Positions 29,232-38,783 of a stretch of DNA of 45,209 nt are shown piece after piece. Positions within the stretch are counted from its first letter, which is position 1; every line of letters begins with the position of its first letter. This stretch comes from Candidatus Methanorudis spinitermitis (GTDB taxonomy: Archaea; Methanobacteriota; Methanobacteria; Methanobacteriales; Methanobacteriaceae). The notes under the pieces are model-generated. The model did no database searches, was not told where the DNA came from, and was given only the letters and a program-made list of their open reading frames with translations. The DNA lies in contig JAITUQ010000021.1 of NCBI GenBank assembly GCA_031286225.1, forward strand, positions 1 through 45,209, written 5' to 3'. Position numbers and translations under genes: made by a program.

Positions 29232-29366
29232 TATATAACTTTTTGTTACTATAATAGTAATGAGAAAGATAACTTTTTGTAACTTTAATAATTTTATGAA
29301 AATTAATGTGTCAGCTCATAGCTATTTCTCTAAATTCATTTTAAAACTTTAGATAAATAGTAACAA
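29232..29366. promoter_or_regulatory. Operator-like elements between regulator and grpE
   Basis: ATAACTTTTTGT(T/A)ACT occurs twice (29235-29250 and 29269-29284). A perfect palindrome TTACTATAATAGTAA (29246-29260) lies directly upstream of the regulator's TATA box (minus strand TTATATAA, 29232-29239). An inverted copy of TTGTTACTAT recurs as ATAGTAACAA at 29357-29366, nearer grpE. This layout suits a repressor acting on both genes. Confidence 0.55.
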
Positions 29367-29492
29367 ATAGCTATTTTTTCCCTCAAGATGTAGAAAACAA
29401 TGAATAGTAGCTATTTTCTTAAATGAAAAAAATTCATAAAATATAGCAAAAAAATATCTTTTTCATATATTATCAGCTAAACAGGTGAATTA

Positions 29493-30077
29493 ATGGCTAA
29501 TGATACTAAATTAAAAAAGCTTAAAAAAGAATTAGATAAGTTAAAATCTAATTTAAAAGTTCAGGAGGAAGAATTAAAAGAAACTCTTGAAGAATTAGAA
29601 GAAAAAAATGAAAAATTAGCTAAGATTGAAAAAGACCTTGAAAAAAAGAACGACGAATTAGAAGAATATCTTTCTCACCTTCAAAGGCTTCAAGCAGATT
29701 TTGAAAATTTTAAAAAACAGACAGAAAAAAGAAATCAAGATATTATCAAATTTGCAAATGAAAACCTGATTATAAACTTTTTAGATAGCTATGAAGACCT
29801 TGAAAGAGCATTGAAAAGTTCCGAATCTGAAAAAAAACTTAGAGAAGGTGTTGAATTAATATATTCAAAAATTAAAAATACTTTAGAAAAAGAAGGATTA
29901 GATGAGATTTCAGCAGAAGGGGAAAAATTTGATCCATTTAAACATGAAGCATTAATGGCTGAAAGTAGTGAAGAACATGAAAATGGAGAAATAATCGAAG
30001 AATTAATGAAAGGTTATACTCTTAAAGATAAAGTCATTAAGTATTCCAAGGTTAAAGTTTGTAAAAAAACAGACTAA
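29493..30077 (+). CDS. grpE: Nucleotide exchange factor GrpE
   Basis: Releases ADP from DnaK. The 194-residue protein has a long N-terminal coiled coil (about 5-75, heptads rich in Leu, Glu and Lys), then [17 protein letters not shown], and a beta domain ending [26 protein letters not shown] is the family signature near residue 150. AGGTGA precedes the ATG, and TAAAATATA (29437-29445) is a possible TATA box. It heads the grpE-dnaK-dnaJ run. Confidence 0.93.
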   Translation: MANDTKLKKLKKELDKLKSNLKVQEEELKETLEELEEKNEKLAKIEKDLEKKNDELEEYLSHLQRLQADFENFKKQTEKRNQDIIKFANENLIINFLDSYEDLERALKSSESEKKLREGVELIYSKIKNTLEKEGLDEISAEGEKFDPFKHEALMAESSEEHENGEIIEELMKGYTLKDKVIKYSKVKVCKKTD

Positions 30078-30414
30078 TTTGTAAATTGCTCAATTTTAAG
30101 TTAAAATGTATATTGCTCAATTTTAAAGTTAAATTTTAAAAAAATAGATTAATTTATTCATTATTATTTTTAATAATTAAAAAAAATAATAAAAATATAT
30201 TTTATAAAATTATTATAAAAAATAATTAATTCATTTAAAAATAAAATTAAAAAAAAATAAAATATTATAAAAAATAATTAATTCGATTATAATAATTAAA
30301 ATAAAAAAAAATGAATTAAAAAAAAATAAGAATATATTTAAAAAAATATTTAAAAAATATCAAATTTATTATTTACAAATGAAAAACAATTAAAATTATA
30401 AATAGGTGATTAAT
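30078..30414. repeat. grpE-dnaK spacer of short repeats
   Basis: A 337-bp low-complexity gap. ATTGCTCAATTTTAA occurs at 30085-30099 and again from 30112, and ATTATAAAAAATAATTAATT is repeated at 30212-30231 and 30264-30283. No gene is present. Its length and T/A runs allow termination and a separate dnaK promoter. Confidence 0.55.
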
Positions 30415-32289
30415 TTGGCAGAAAAAAAAGAAAAGATTATTGGAATTGATTTAGGAACAAGTAATTCAGCTGCTTCTGTTTTAGTTGGAGGTAAACCTAC
30501 AGTCATACCTAGTGCAGAAGGTGCTACTCAGTATGGTAAGGCATTTCCAAGTTATGTGGCTTTCACTGAAGATAGTCAAAGATTAGTTGGAGAACCTGCA
30601 AGAAGACAAGCAGTAACAAATCCAGAAAATACTATAAGTGCTATAAAAAGAAGTATGGGAACTGATAGGAAAGTCAAAGTTCAAGGAAAAGAATATACTC
30701 CTCAAGAGATATCTGCCTTTATTTTACAAAAAATCAAAAAAGATGCCGAATCTTTTTTAGGAGAAGAAGTAAAAAAAGCAGTTATTACTGTTCCAGCATA
30801 TTTTGATGATAATCAAAGAACAGCTACAAAAGATGCTGGGACAATAGCTGGATTAGATGTTGTAAGGCTTGTTAACGAACCCACTGCCGCGAGTTTAGCT
30901 TATGGTATAGACAAACAAGAAGATGATGAAGTTGAAATCATGGTATTCGACTTTGGTGGAGGTACCTTAGATGTAACCATAATGGAATTTGGTGGAGGCG
31001 TATTCGAAGTAAAATCCACTAGTGGAGACACTCAACTTGGTGGAACCGACATGGACAGCACCATAATGAAATATTTAGCTGAAGAATTTAAAAAAGAAAC
31101 TGGTACTGATCTCATGGAAGATGATCAAGCAGTTCAAAGACTTAGAGAAGCATCTGAGAAAGCTAAAATCGAACTTTCAACTACATTAACTAGTGAAGTT
31201 AACTTACCGTTTATTACAATAGGTACTGATGGACCTAAAAACCTTATTAACACATTAACAAGAGCAAAACTAGAAGAATTAGTAGACCCAATTATTAAAA
31301 AATGTGGAAATCCAATGGAACAAGCATTGAAAGATGCAAAAATGACAAAAGGCGATATTGGCAAAATAATCCTTGTTGGTGGACCTACAAGAATGCCATC
31401 TGTGCAAAAATTTGTAGAAGGTTATATTGGAAAACCATTAGAACGTGGAATTGATCCTATGGAATGTGTAGCTATGGGAGCAGCTATTCAAGGAGGAGTA
31501 CTAGCTGGAGAAATTAAAGATTTAGTACTTTTAGATGTTACTCCATTATCATTAGGTATTGAAACATTAGGTGCTGTATCAACCAAACTTATAGATAGAA
31601 ACACTACAATACCTGCAAAAAAAAGTCAAATATTTTCAACAGCTGCCGATAATCAAACTTCTGTTGATATTCATGTTCTTCAAGGGGAACGACCAATGGC
31701 TCATGATAATACAACCCTTGGAAGATTTCAATTAATAGGAATCCCACCAGCACCAAGAGGAATACCTCAAATTGAAGTAACATTCGATATAGATGCAAAT
31801 GGTATTATAAATGTTTCAGCTAAAGATATGGGAACTGGTAAAGAACAAGCTATTACAATTACAGCTACAACTAAATTATCAGATGATGAAATTGAACAAA
31901 AAGTAAAAGAAGCTGAAATGCACGCTGAAGAAGATAAAAAGAAACAAGAAGAAATTGAAGTTAGAAACAATGCTGACTCTATGATTTACACTGCAGAAAA
32001 AACTTTAGAAGATCTTAAAGATAAAATATCCGAGGATGAAAAATCAAATATTGAAAAATTAGTTGGGCAGTTAAGAGAAGCTATAAGTGGAGATGATATT
32101 GCAGCTATAAAAGGTAAAACTGAAGAGTTAACAAAAGTTGTTCAAGAAATAGGTGCAAAAATATATCAAGAAGCCCAAGCAGCACAACAAGCTCAACAAG
32201 GAGCAGAAGGTCAAGGTAATCCTAATCAAGATCCAAATGATAATAAAGATGACGATACCATTGATGCAGACTATGAAGTTAAAAAGTAA
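30415..32289 (+). CDS. dnaK: Molecular chaperone DnaK (Hsp70)
   Basis: ATP-dependent chaperone, 624 residues. [19 protein letters not shown] is the first phosphate loop; [29 protein letters not shown] and [15 protein letters not shown] follow, and the substrate-binding domain begins after [15 protein letters not shown]. The TTG at 30415 follows AGGTGAT; the GTG at 30406 is part of that site. C-terminal Gln/Asp-rich tail ends DADYEVKK. Codon use is less rich in TAGCTA than elsewhere in the window. Confidence 0.95.
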   Translation: MAEKKEKIIGIDLGTSNSAASVLVGGKPTVIPSAEGATQYGKAFPSYVAFTEDSQRLVGEPARRQAVTNPENTISAIKRSMGTDRKVKVQGKEYTPQEISAFILQKIKKDAESFLGEEVKKAVITVPAYFDDNQRTATKDAGTIAGLDVVRLVNEPTAASLAYGIDKQEDDEVEIMVFDFGGGTLDVTIMEFGGGVFEVKSTSGDTQLGGTDMDSTIMKYLAEEFKKETGTDLMEDDQAVQRLREASEKAKIELSTTLTSEVNLPFITIGTDGPKNLINTLTRAKLEELVDPIIKKCGNPMEQALKDAKMTKGDIGKIILVGGPTRMPSVQKFVEGYIGKPLERGIDPMECVAMGAAIQGGVLAGEIKDLVLLDVTPLSLGIETLGAVSTKLIDRNTTIPAKKSQIFSTAADNQTSVDIHVLQGERPMAHDNTTLGRFQLIGIPPAPRGIPQIEVTFDIDANGIINVSAKDMGTGKEQAITITATTKLSDDEIEQKVKEAEMHAEEDKKKQEEIEVRNNADSMIYTAEKTLEDLKDKISEDEKSNIEKLVGQLREAISGDDIAAIKGKTEELTKVVQEIGAKIYQEAQAAQQAQQGAEGQGNPNQDPNDNKDDDTIDADYEVKK

Positions 32290-32426
32290 TTAAATAATTA
32301 CATTTTTTCAAATTTTTTTCAAATAATGAAAATATCTATTAGCTACAAATAAAACACATAATAGCTACAAAACATGATAAATAGCTACTAATAAAAATAC
32401 AATATAATTTTATTTAAGGTGAATTA
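32290..32426. other. dnaK-dnaJ spacer with three TAGCTAC motifs
   Basis: Within about 50 bp (32340-32388) TAGCTAC occurs three times at about 20-bp spacing, in otherwise almost pure A/T. AAGGTGA precedes dnaJ. Confidence 0.5.
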
Positions 32427-33566
32427 ATGCCAGAAAAGCGTGACTATTACGATGTTCTTGGAGTGGAGAAAGGATCTAATGATAAGGAAATTAAAAAAGC
32501 TTATCGTAAATTAGCTATGAAATACCATCCAGATGTTAGTGAAGATGAAGAAGCTACTGAAAAGTTTAAAGAAATAAGTGAAGCTTACGCTGTTTTATCA
32601 GATGCAGAAAAAAGAAATACCTATGATCAATTTGGTCATGCTGGAATGGATGGATTCTCTAACGAAGATATATTCAGAAATATTAACTTTGAAGATATAT
32701 TCCAAGGATTTGGTGGTGGATTCGAAAGTATTTTTGATATGTTTGGCTTTGGTGGTGGAAGCAGAAGAAGAGGACCACAAAAAGGATCAGATATTTATGT
32801 TGAAATTGAAATTAGTTTAGAAGAAGCTGCAACTGGCATAGAAAGAGATATTACTATAAATCATAGTGTCACTTGTCCAACATGTCATGGAACTAAAGCA
32901 GAACCTGGAAGTAATCCTCAAACATGCCCCCAATGTGAAGGAACAGGTCAAGTAAAACAAGTAACAAATACAATTTTAGGGCAAATGATGAATGTTAGAC
33001 CATGTCGCAATTGTGGAGGAGAAGGAAAAATAATTACCAATCCATGTAGCAAATGTAATGGAAAAGGAAAAATTAAAGAAAATAGCACTATCCATATCAA
33101 AATTCCTTCAGGAGTTGAAGATGAATCACGTCTTAGAGTTCAAGGAAAAGGAAATGCAGGAGATGTGAGTGGACGATATGGAGACCTATTAGTTTTAATT
33201 AATATTAAGCCACATGAAGAATTTGAAAGAAATGGAGCTAATCTCTACTTTGAACAGCACATTAGCTTTGTTCAAGCAAGTTTAGGTGATACCATTGATA
33301 TACCTACAATTGATGGAGAAGTTGAACTAAAAATACCTTCTGGAACACAAAGTGAAACTGTTTTTAGACTTAGAGGTCAAGGAATGCCAATGATGAGGGG
33401 AAGTTCTAAAGGAAACCTTTATGTGACATGCAAAGTTGTTGTTCCTCAAAAGCTAAGTGAAAAGCAAAAAAAATTACTGAAAGAATTTGCTGAAATGAGT
33501 GGTGAAGAAATCCATACCATTGAAAAAGGATTTTTTGACAAATTCAAAGAAGCTATTCATCACTAA
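32427..33566 (+). CDS. dnaJ: Chaperone DnaJ (Hsp40)
   Basis: Co-chaperone that delivers substrates to DnaK and stimulates its ATPase. The 379-residue type I protein has a J domain ([25 protein letters not shown]), a Gly/Phe-rich linker, four CxxCxGxG-like repeats (CPTCHG, CPQCEG, CRNCGG, CSKCNG) and the C-terminal substrate domains. AAGGTGA precedes the ATG. The last ~44 bp are duplicated just downstream of the gene. Confidence 0.95.
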   Translation: MPEKRDYYDVLGVEKGSNDKEIKKAYRKLAMKYHPDVSEDEEATEKFKEISEAYAVLSDAEKRNTYDQFGHAGMDGFSNEDIFRNINFEDIFQGFGGGFESIFDMFGFGGGSRRRGPQKGSDIYVEIEISLEEAATGIERDITINHSVTCPTCHGTKAEPGSNPQTCPQCEGTGQVKQVTNTILGQMMNVRPCRNCGGEGKIITNPCSKCNGKGKIKENSTIHIKIPSGVEDESRLRVQGKGNAGDVSGRYGDLLVLINIKPHEEFERNGANLYFEQHISFVQASLGDTIDIPTIDGEVELKIPSGTQSETVFRLRGQGMPMMRGSSKGNLYVTCKVVVPQKLSEKQKKLLKEFAEMSGEEIHTIEKGFFDKFKEAIHH

Positions 33567-33617
33567 CTAATTAAAAAGAATTTTTTGACAAACCCAAAGA
33601 AGCTATTCATCATCCAC
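33524..33617 (+). repeat. Tandem duplication of the dnaJ 3' end
   Basis: The end of dnaJ (33524-33567, containing TTTTTTGACAAA and AAAGAAGCTATTCATCA) is repeated with about 90% identity at 33574-33617, offset by 50 bp. The second copy lies after the dnaJ stop and is not translated as part of it. Confidence 0.8.
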
Positions 33618-34124
33618 TAATATTAAACTATTTTTAAAAGATAGTAGCTATATCCAAATAATAGCTACTCTAATTTTCATATATTATATTAAAAAAAATA
33701 CTTTTTGATTTATTTTTTCCTTTAATTTATATTTTATTTTTATAATTTTTTTTATTAATATTTCTTTATTTTAACAAAATTAAATTAGATAAAAAACTTT
33801 TAAGTGACATATAGTCTATTACGAAATGTTTGCAACGGATGATTTAATTTTGTATATTATTTAATATTTATAAATGTTCTTTAAATTTAAATTAGGGTAT
33901 TTTTAGAAGTTTTTTATAAAATTATAAAAATTATCATTTGTTACAATTTTTCTGTAATATACTATATAACTAAATAAAATTTGTTATTAATCTTATGATT
34001 TAGCTATTAATAAATAAATTTTAAAATTAGTAGTTAAAAAATATAAATAGATAACATTGATGATTTAAAAAAAATAAAGAAATTAGATAAATGAATCTTT
34101 AAAAAAAATAAAATACAATTGTTT
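33618..34124. other. dnaJ downstream intergenic region
   Basis: About 500 bp between dnaJ and the convergent surface-protein gene. T tracts at 33715-33760 are likely the dnaJ terminator. A slightly less AT-rich patch at 33800-33850 (GTGACATATAGTCTATTACG) is not recognised as an RNA gene. No coding frame. Confidence 0.4.
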
Positions 34125-35279
34125 TTAAACTTTAATACCATCTTTAGGACTTATTACAACGTTTTTTTTAGTAAGTTTACCCCTGTAGCTATATATAGCA
34201 TTATAAACTTTAGCTGAAATGTTCTTTTTAAACTTAGAATTAGCAACTTTAATTGGCATGTTGCTATTTGAAATAGCTCCACCTTGTTTATTTGCTTTGT
34301 TATTTGTAAATGTACTACTACTCACACTACATTTTGCAATTTTAGAATTGAAATCTGTTCTAAAATATGATCTAATAGCTCCACCATCACATTTTGCTTG
34401 GTTATTTGTAAAAGTACATCTATTCACAGTCAAACTACTATCCATTGAATCAATAGCTCCTCCGTATAGAGTTACTTTATTATTTTTAAAAATACAACTA
34501 TTCACAGTTAAAATACTAGTTTCAGATTCAATAGCTGCACCGTATTCTCCTTTGTTATTTTTGAAAATACAGCTACTCACAGTTAAACTACCATAAGCAG
34601 AACCAATAGCTCCATTACTATTATTTGTGAAATTAGATTTAAAACCTGTTAAATTGCTTTTCCATGAGTCAATAGCTTCAGCTTCGTTATATTTGAAGGT
34701 ACACTTACTTACACGACATTTACTATTTGAAATTTCAATAACCTTATTCCAATTATTTGAGAAAATACAGCTACTTATAAGTAAGTTGCTACTTTCTGAA
34801 TAAACAACCCCTCTATAAGGTGATTTGACATTTGTAAAGGTGCAGCTACTCAGAGTCAAACTACCTTTTACTATATAAATAAGTCCACCACCACTATCAT
34901 CATCATCTTTGATATTATCAGATCCTTTAAATTTAAGGTTTTTTAAGGAAACTTTTACTTTGTTAATCTGAAATATTTGATTTTTTCTTTTATCATCCAA
35001 TATAACATTAGCCCCTAATCCTTTGATAGTAATATTTTTATTAATGGTGATACATGTGTTATTTTCACCAGTATAAACTCCATTTTCTAAATAAATTACA
35101 TCTCCATTTTTGGCTGTTGCAATAGCTTCTTTCAATCCACCTGAAGTATTAGGGTTTATTGTTTTTCCAGCTGCATTAACAGCATTTATTGAACTAATAG
35201 CTATAATAGCTATTAAACAGACCGAAAATAGTATTAATATATTTTTTTTAAAATATGTTCCATTGCAAATATTAATCAC
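34125..35279 (-). CDS. Adhesin-like beta-helix surface protein
   Basis: Exported protein of up to 384 residues. A signal peptide spans about 12-36 (ILILFSVCLIAIIAISSINA, cleavage near AVNA-AGK). The rest is a parallel beta-helix made of about ten ~25-residue turns with the pattern LTVSSCTFTNN-K-GGAI, like polymorphic-outer-membrane-type repeats of methanogen adhesin-like proteins. There is no C-terminal anchor, so attachment is uncertain. The frame's only GTG (35279) is inside the ribosome site GAGGTGAT; an ATT at 35270 has the correct spacing, so the start may be non-standard. Confidence 0.75.
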   Translation of the reverse strand: MINICNGTYFKKNILILFSVCLIAIIAISSINAVNAAGKTINPNTSGGLKEAIATAKNGDVIYLENGVYTGENNTCITINKNITIKGLGANVILDDKRKNQIFQINKVKVSLKNLKFKGSDNIKDDDDSGGGLIYIVKGSLTLSSCTFTNVKSPYRGVVYSESSNLLISSCIFSNNWNKVIEISNSKCRVSKCTFKYNEAEAIDSWKSNLTGFKSNFTNNSNGAIGSAYGSLTVSSCIFKNNKGEYGAAIESETSILTVNSCIFKNNKVTLYGGAIDSMDSSLTVNRCTFTNNQAKCDGGAIRSYFRTDFNSKIAKCSVSSSTFTNNKANKQGGAISNSNMPIKVANSKFKKNISAKVYNAIYSYRGKLTKKNVVISPKDGIKV

Positions 35280-35642
35280 CTCTTAAATAAGTTTTTATTA
35301 TTGAATACTTTTTTCATGAAAATTAAACTAATATTTATTAATTTAAGAATGAAAAATATCATTAATCATTAAAAAAAGATGAAAGACTTATTTTTTGTAA
35401 TATTAATATAATATATTTGTAATATTATAGAATATATTTTAAATATATTGTAGAATATATTTGTAATATTGTAGAATATATTTGGAATATTATATAATAT
35501 AAATTTATTAAATTTTTATTTCATTATAACAATTTCTATAATATTTTAAAAAATATATTTTTAAGATTTGCTAAATATTATTATTAAAAATGAAGTTTAA
35601 TTTGAAATCAAATGATTCATCCTAATGTTTAAATTCTATTAA
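35280..35642. repeat. Intergenic region with four 21-23-bp repeats
   Basis: Four tandem units, consensus AATATATTTGTAATATTGTAG, at 35410-35430, 35431-35453, 35454-35474 and 35475-35495. They lie about 130 bp upstream of the surface protein gene and 150 bp past the end of the peptidase-like gene. Copy number may vary between strains. No gene. Confidence 0.6.
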
Positions 35643-36398
35643 TTACAGAATCTTCAAGTTGTCAATGGTTGTAATTAATTGGTTAATATAATCTTTTGTT
35701 TTTTCATTTGATTCATACATATAAGTTTCATAAACTATTGTAGGGGTACCTGATTTCATAATTGGAACAGTAACATAATTCGGACTTGTTTGAGATTCTG
35801 GATAATAATAAACCAATGGAGGAATATTAGCTATAACTTTATCTGCCAAAACCTTAGAAACCGAATTATTTAGTGGAGCAAAGATAAAATTAGTTTCCTT
35901 ATAGCTACCTCCCTTTGTACCTTGATTAGAATGAATATCCACAACTAAATCATATCTCTTTGAAGTGGCATCTGGAACAACAAATTCATTAGCTAATATT
36001 TGACCATTCATCCTACCAATATCATAATTATCAGGATTATTTGTGACATTAATCTTATAAATGTAATAACAATAATTCAAAGAAGTTGATTTAGCTATTA
36101 AAGAATTATATAAAGTATTATGAACATTAAATTCTAAAGGATGAACACCAATAATATAAGCTATTTTAACACTTGAGTTTTCATTGCCTATAGGACCGAT
36201 AAGTTCAACAGATCCTTTATCATTTGATCCCAAACTATTACTATTTAAGTCATTAACATTATTTAAGTTGTCAATACCAATATCAATCTTATTACTATCA
36301 TTAACATTAATAGAAGCAGTAAAAACCAATAATCCTATTAATAATACTAATAAAATTGCAATTATTATAATTAAATTTCTCACTCTCAAAAAAACCAA
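35643..36398 (-). CDS. Membrane-anchored M14-like metallopeptidase (predicted)
   Basis: Protein of about 251 residues with one N-terminal membrane helix (about 8-28), an Asn/Ser-rich linker, and an extracellular domain. The triad looks like that of M14 zinc carboxypeptidases or aspartoacylase-like enzymes: IGVHPLE (His86, Glu89), VVDIHSNQG (His156) and VYETY (Glu224, possible general base). A cell-wall peptide or amide bond is a reasonable substrate, since the neighbours are envelope proteins; that is inference. TTG at 36398 abuts GGGGA, so a TTG at 36389 may be the real start. Confidence 0.6.
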   Translation of the reverse strand: MVFLRVRNLIIIIAILLVLLIGLLVFTASINVNDSNKIDIGIDNLNNVNDLNSNSLGSNDKGSVELIGPIGNENSSVKIAYIIGVHPLEFNVHNTLYNSLIAKSTSLNYCYYIYKINVTNNPDNYDIGRMNGQILANEFVVPDATSKRYDLVVDIHSNQGTKGGSYKETNFIFAPLNNSVSKVLADKVIANIPPLVYYYPESQTSPNYVTVPIMKSGTPTIVYETYMYESNEKTKDYINQLITTIDNLKIL

Positions 36399-36494
36399 TC
36401 CCCATCAATAAAACTTTAAAAATACGACTAAATTCCTCACCAAAAAACCCTAATCAATAAAATTCTGAAAATTGAATAGAAATTTTTTATTTTT

Positions 36495-37217
36495 TTACCA
36501 GTTTATACTTGGAGGAAGAGAGCCTTTTTCAGAGTCTAATATAACAATGCAAAAAGCTATTACCAGCCCATCATACCCAAAATCAGGACTTCCAGCAACA
36601 ACAATCCCTGTATAATTAGGAGCTAGGCCATTATTATCCATCCAATTACAAGTTCTTTGAGCCATATCAACGTATTCAGATTTAGTAAGATAATTAGTAC
36701 TTACTCCATTCAATGGACTTTCAGGAGGATCAAAAGATTTAAAGCTAATAGTTCCATCAAGATCTTTACTTTTCATATCAATAGCTTTAGCAAAAATATA
36801 GAGACATTGTTGTTTAGTGAAAGTAACACCTTTATATTCAATTGAAGATATCTCCTGAATACTTTTATATTTAAGCTCATTGCTAAATGCTGATGCAAGG
36901 CCATAAACTTCAGATAAAGAAATAGTTGAAGTAGTTATAGTAGCAACATTATTGTTATTATTATCTAAATTAACATTATTAAGAAGGTCATTGTCTTTAT
37001 TGTTATCCAATAAGATAAAAGCAACTGCTCCAGCAATTGCAATAGCTATCACAATGATTATAACTATTCCAATTAAGATTTTTTCCTTATTATTAGTGCT
37101 ACTATTATTATCCTTTGTATTTACTGTGTGAAGCTCAGATAATCTTTTTCCACAATTTTTACAGAATGTGGAATTTTCATCATTTTTTTCTCCACAATTA
37201 GAACAATATTTCGTCAA
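36495..37217 (-). CDS. Zinc ribbon, membrane helix and pseudomurein-binding-like protein
   Basis: Protein of 240 residues. An N-terminal zinc ribbon (CSNCGEKNDENSTFCKNCGK; Cys 5, 8, 19, 22) faces the cytoplasm, then a Lys/Asn linker, one membrane helix (about 46-70), and an external C-terminal domain. TKSEYVDMAQRTCNWMDNNG followed by APNYTG matches the core pattern of pseudomurein-binding repeats (PMBR, PF09373) in Methanobacteriales. It starts with TTG, five bases after GGTGAG. It may link the wall to a cytoplasmic partner; function unknown. Confidence 0.7.
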   Translation of the reverse strand: MTKYCSNCGEKNDENSTFCKNCGKRLSELHTVNTKDNNSSTNNKEKILIGIVIIIVIAIAIAGAVAFILLDNNKDNDLLNNVNLDNNNNNVATITTSTISLSEVYGLASAFSNELKYKSIQEISSIEYKGVTFTKQQCLYIFAKAIDMKSKDLDGTISFKSFDPPESPLNGVSTNYLTKSEYVDMAQRTCNWMDNNGLAPNYTGIVVAGSPDFGYDGLVIAFCIVILDSEKGSLPPSINW

Positions 37218-37351
37218 AATAACTCACCCCAATTTTTCATTGCTCATAAGATTACTATATTATATTGAAAAAACACAAATTTATAATTATGATAATAAAA
37301 TTAAAGGATTAATATTTATTTGTGTTGATTCTAAAAAATAGCTAATAAAAA

Positions 37352-37658
37352 ATTGATAGCCTGCCAAGAGTAACCCACCTTCTGTTTATGCAGCATTCAT
37401 CTACGCAGACTACCTTGCCTCATTACAAAATTTATCATCAGCATGTTTGTCCTTGCATCACTATAGATTGGCCGTTTCACCGATCCTTTCAATGTCAATC
37501 AGCTATTTTGCATCATATTCATTCATTAAAAGACGTGTCGTTTCTGCTCCAGGGTCATACTTCTCAGTATATGCGTTAGCATTATAGTTTTTTGTATTGA
37601 TGGATGGAGTTTCCTTAGTTAACGAATAACCAGTAGCTGCCTTTGGCTTGCTATCAAT
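37352..37658 (-). ncRNA. rnpB: RNase P RNA
   Basis: Catalytic RNA that matures tRNA 5' ends; about 307 nt, minus strand. The ends pair as helix P1 (ATTGATAGC at 37352-37360 with GCTATCAAT at 37650-37658). Read on the minus strand, GGAAACTCC (CR-I) is near the 5' end, GAGCAGAAACGACACGTC lies in the specificity domain, GTGAAACGGCC follows, and AAACAGAAGGTGGGTTA (CR-V) is near the 3' end. G+C content is far above the surroundings. Identification is from these conserved blocks, not a covariance model. Confidence 0.88.
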
Positions 37659-37859
37659 AAATAAATTTATTATTTAATAAATTTAAATTTTTTGATTAAT
37701 ATTGTCATATTCAATAGCTATTAAAAATTAATTAAAATAAAAATTGCAATGAAAATTATTTTATAAAATAATGTTATAAAAAAAATTAATAAAAATAATT
37801 TAATAAAAAATAAAGTAAATGTGAAAAATATAATAAAAAATCAATAAAATAGATTTATA
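37659..37859. other. Spacer between RNase P RNA and tRNA-Met
   Basis: About 200 bp of almost pure A/T. The two RNA genes are on the same strand, so cotranscription or a promoter here are both possible. One TAGCTA motif; no gene. Confidence 0.4.
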
Positions 37860-37934
<75 letters not shown>

Positions 37935-38273
37935 TAAAGGAAAAAAATTAGCTAAAAAATAATTTAAACATGAATTAAATTAATTTTAAAATAGCTATCT
38001 AAAAATTAGATATACTCTAAATATTAAATACATTACTATATAAAGCTTTCTATCAATAATAAAAAAATGGTTATTATATTAAAAAATTAGATTTAGAAAA
38101 TAAAAAAAAATAGTTTTAAATTAAAAAATTAAGATTAAAAAAAAGATAAAAATAAAATTAAAAAATTATGATTAAAAAAATTAAAAGCTAGAAAAAAATA
38201 GCTAAAAATTAGAATTATTAAAATATTAAAAAAAGAGTAGAATCAAAGAAAATGAACTTTCTTAGTGGTTCCA
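37935..38273. other. A-rich intergenic region downstream of coiled-coil genes
   Basis: About 340 bp. On the minus strand it reads as repeated T tracts (38090-38260), a likely terminator for the coiled-coil pair. TATA-like TTTATATA on the minus strand near 38038-38046 may drive the tRNA. No gene. Confidence 0.5.
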
Positions 38274-38768
38274 TTATTCATCTAAATTTTCATCTTCTAG
38301 TTTTTTTAGTCTTTCATCAAGATTATCTATTTTTTCATTAGTATAATTTTTAAATTCTTTAAATCTTTTCTCTAAATCATCAATATTTTTATAAGCTACC
38401 TCACATCTTTTTTCCAAAACATCAACATCATTTTTAGTAGCTAATGACCAGTCTTTAATTAGTTCATCACTTTTTCCATCTAAAAATGCATCAATTTTTT
38501 TAGAAAAGGTATCAGTATTAATAGATGGCATGTCAATATCTTTAAATCTATCTTTTAATTTATCTCCTACAGAAATATTTTCATTATCTTCCTCTATCTT
38601 TTTATCTCCAAGAGATACATGTTCGGACACATTTCCATCAGGAGTAATATTAGGAATATATGTTTTTACTTTAGTTAAAGCCTCTGAATTATTTTGAATA
38701 TAATAGTAAATTAAAACCACCAATGCTCCAGTTAATATTAAAATAGCTAATAACTCTATAGCTTCCAT
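38274..38768 (-). CDS. Membrane-anchored coiled-coil protein, gene B
   Basis: Unrecognised 164-residue protein. One N-terminal membrane helix (about 5-24) is followed by an acidic linker (25-85) and a C-terminal coiled coil (about 110-164) with Leu/Ile heptads such as DDLEKRFKEF and DNLDERLKKLEDENLDE. GAGGAA precedes the ATG. It lies 15 bp after a similarly built gene, so the two are probably cotranscribed and may assemble together. No family is assigned. Confidence 0.65.
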   Translation of the reverse strand: MEAIELLAILILTGALVVLIYYYIQNNSEALTKVKTYIPNITPDGNVSEHVSLGDKKIEEDNENISVGDKLKDRFKDIDMPSINTDTFSKKIDAFLDGKSDELIKDWSLATKNDVDVLEKRCEVAYKNIDDLEKRFKEFKNYTNEKIDNLDERLKKLEDENLDE

Positions 38769-38783
38769 AATAATTCCTCATTA

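Noticed and set aside
34219..34596. 125-residue plus-strand frame opposite the beta-helix gene
   Set aside because: Produced by the repeats of the surface protein gene read backwards; repetitive hydrophobic composition.
37388..37579. 63-residue plus-strand reading frame
   Set aside because: It lies inside the RNase P RNA on the opposite strand; its length reflects the higher G+C of the RNA gene, and there is no ribosome site.
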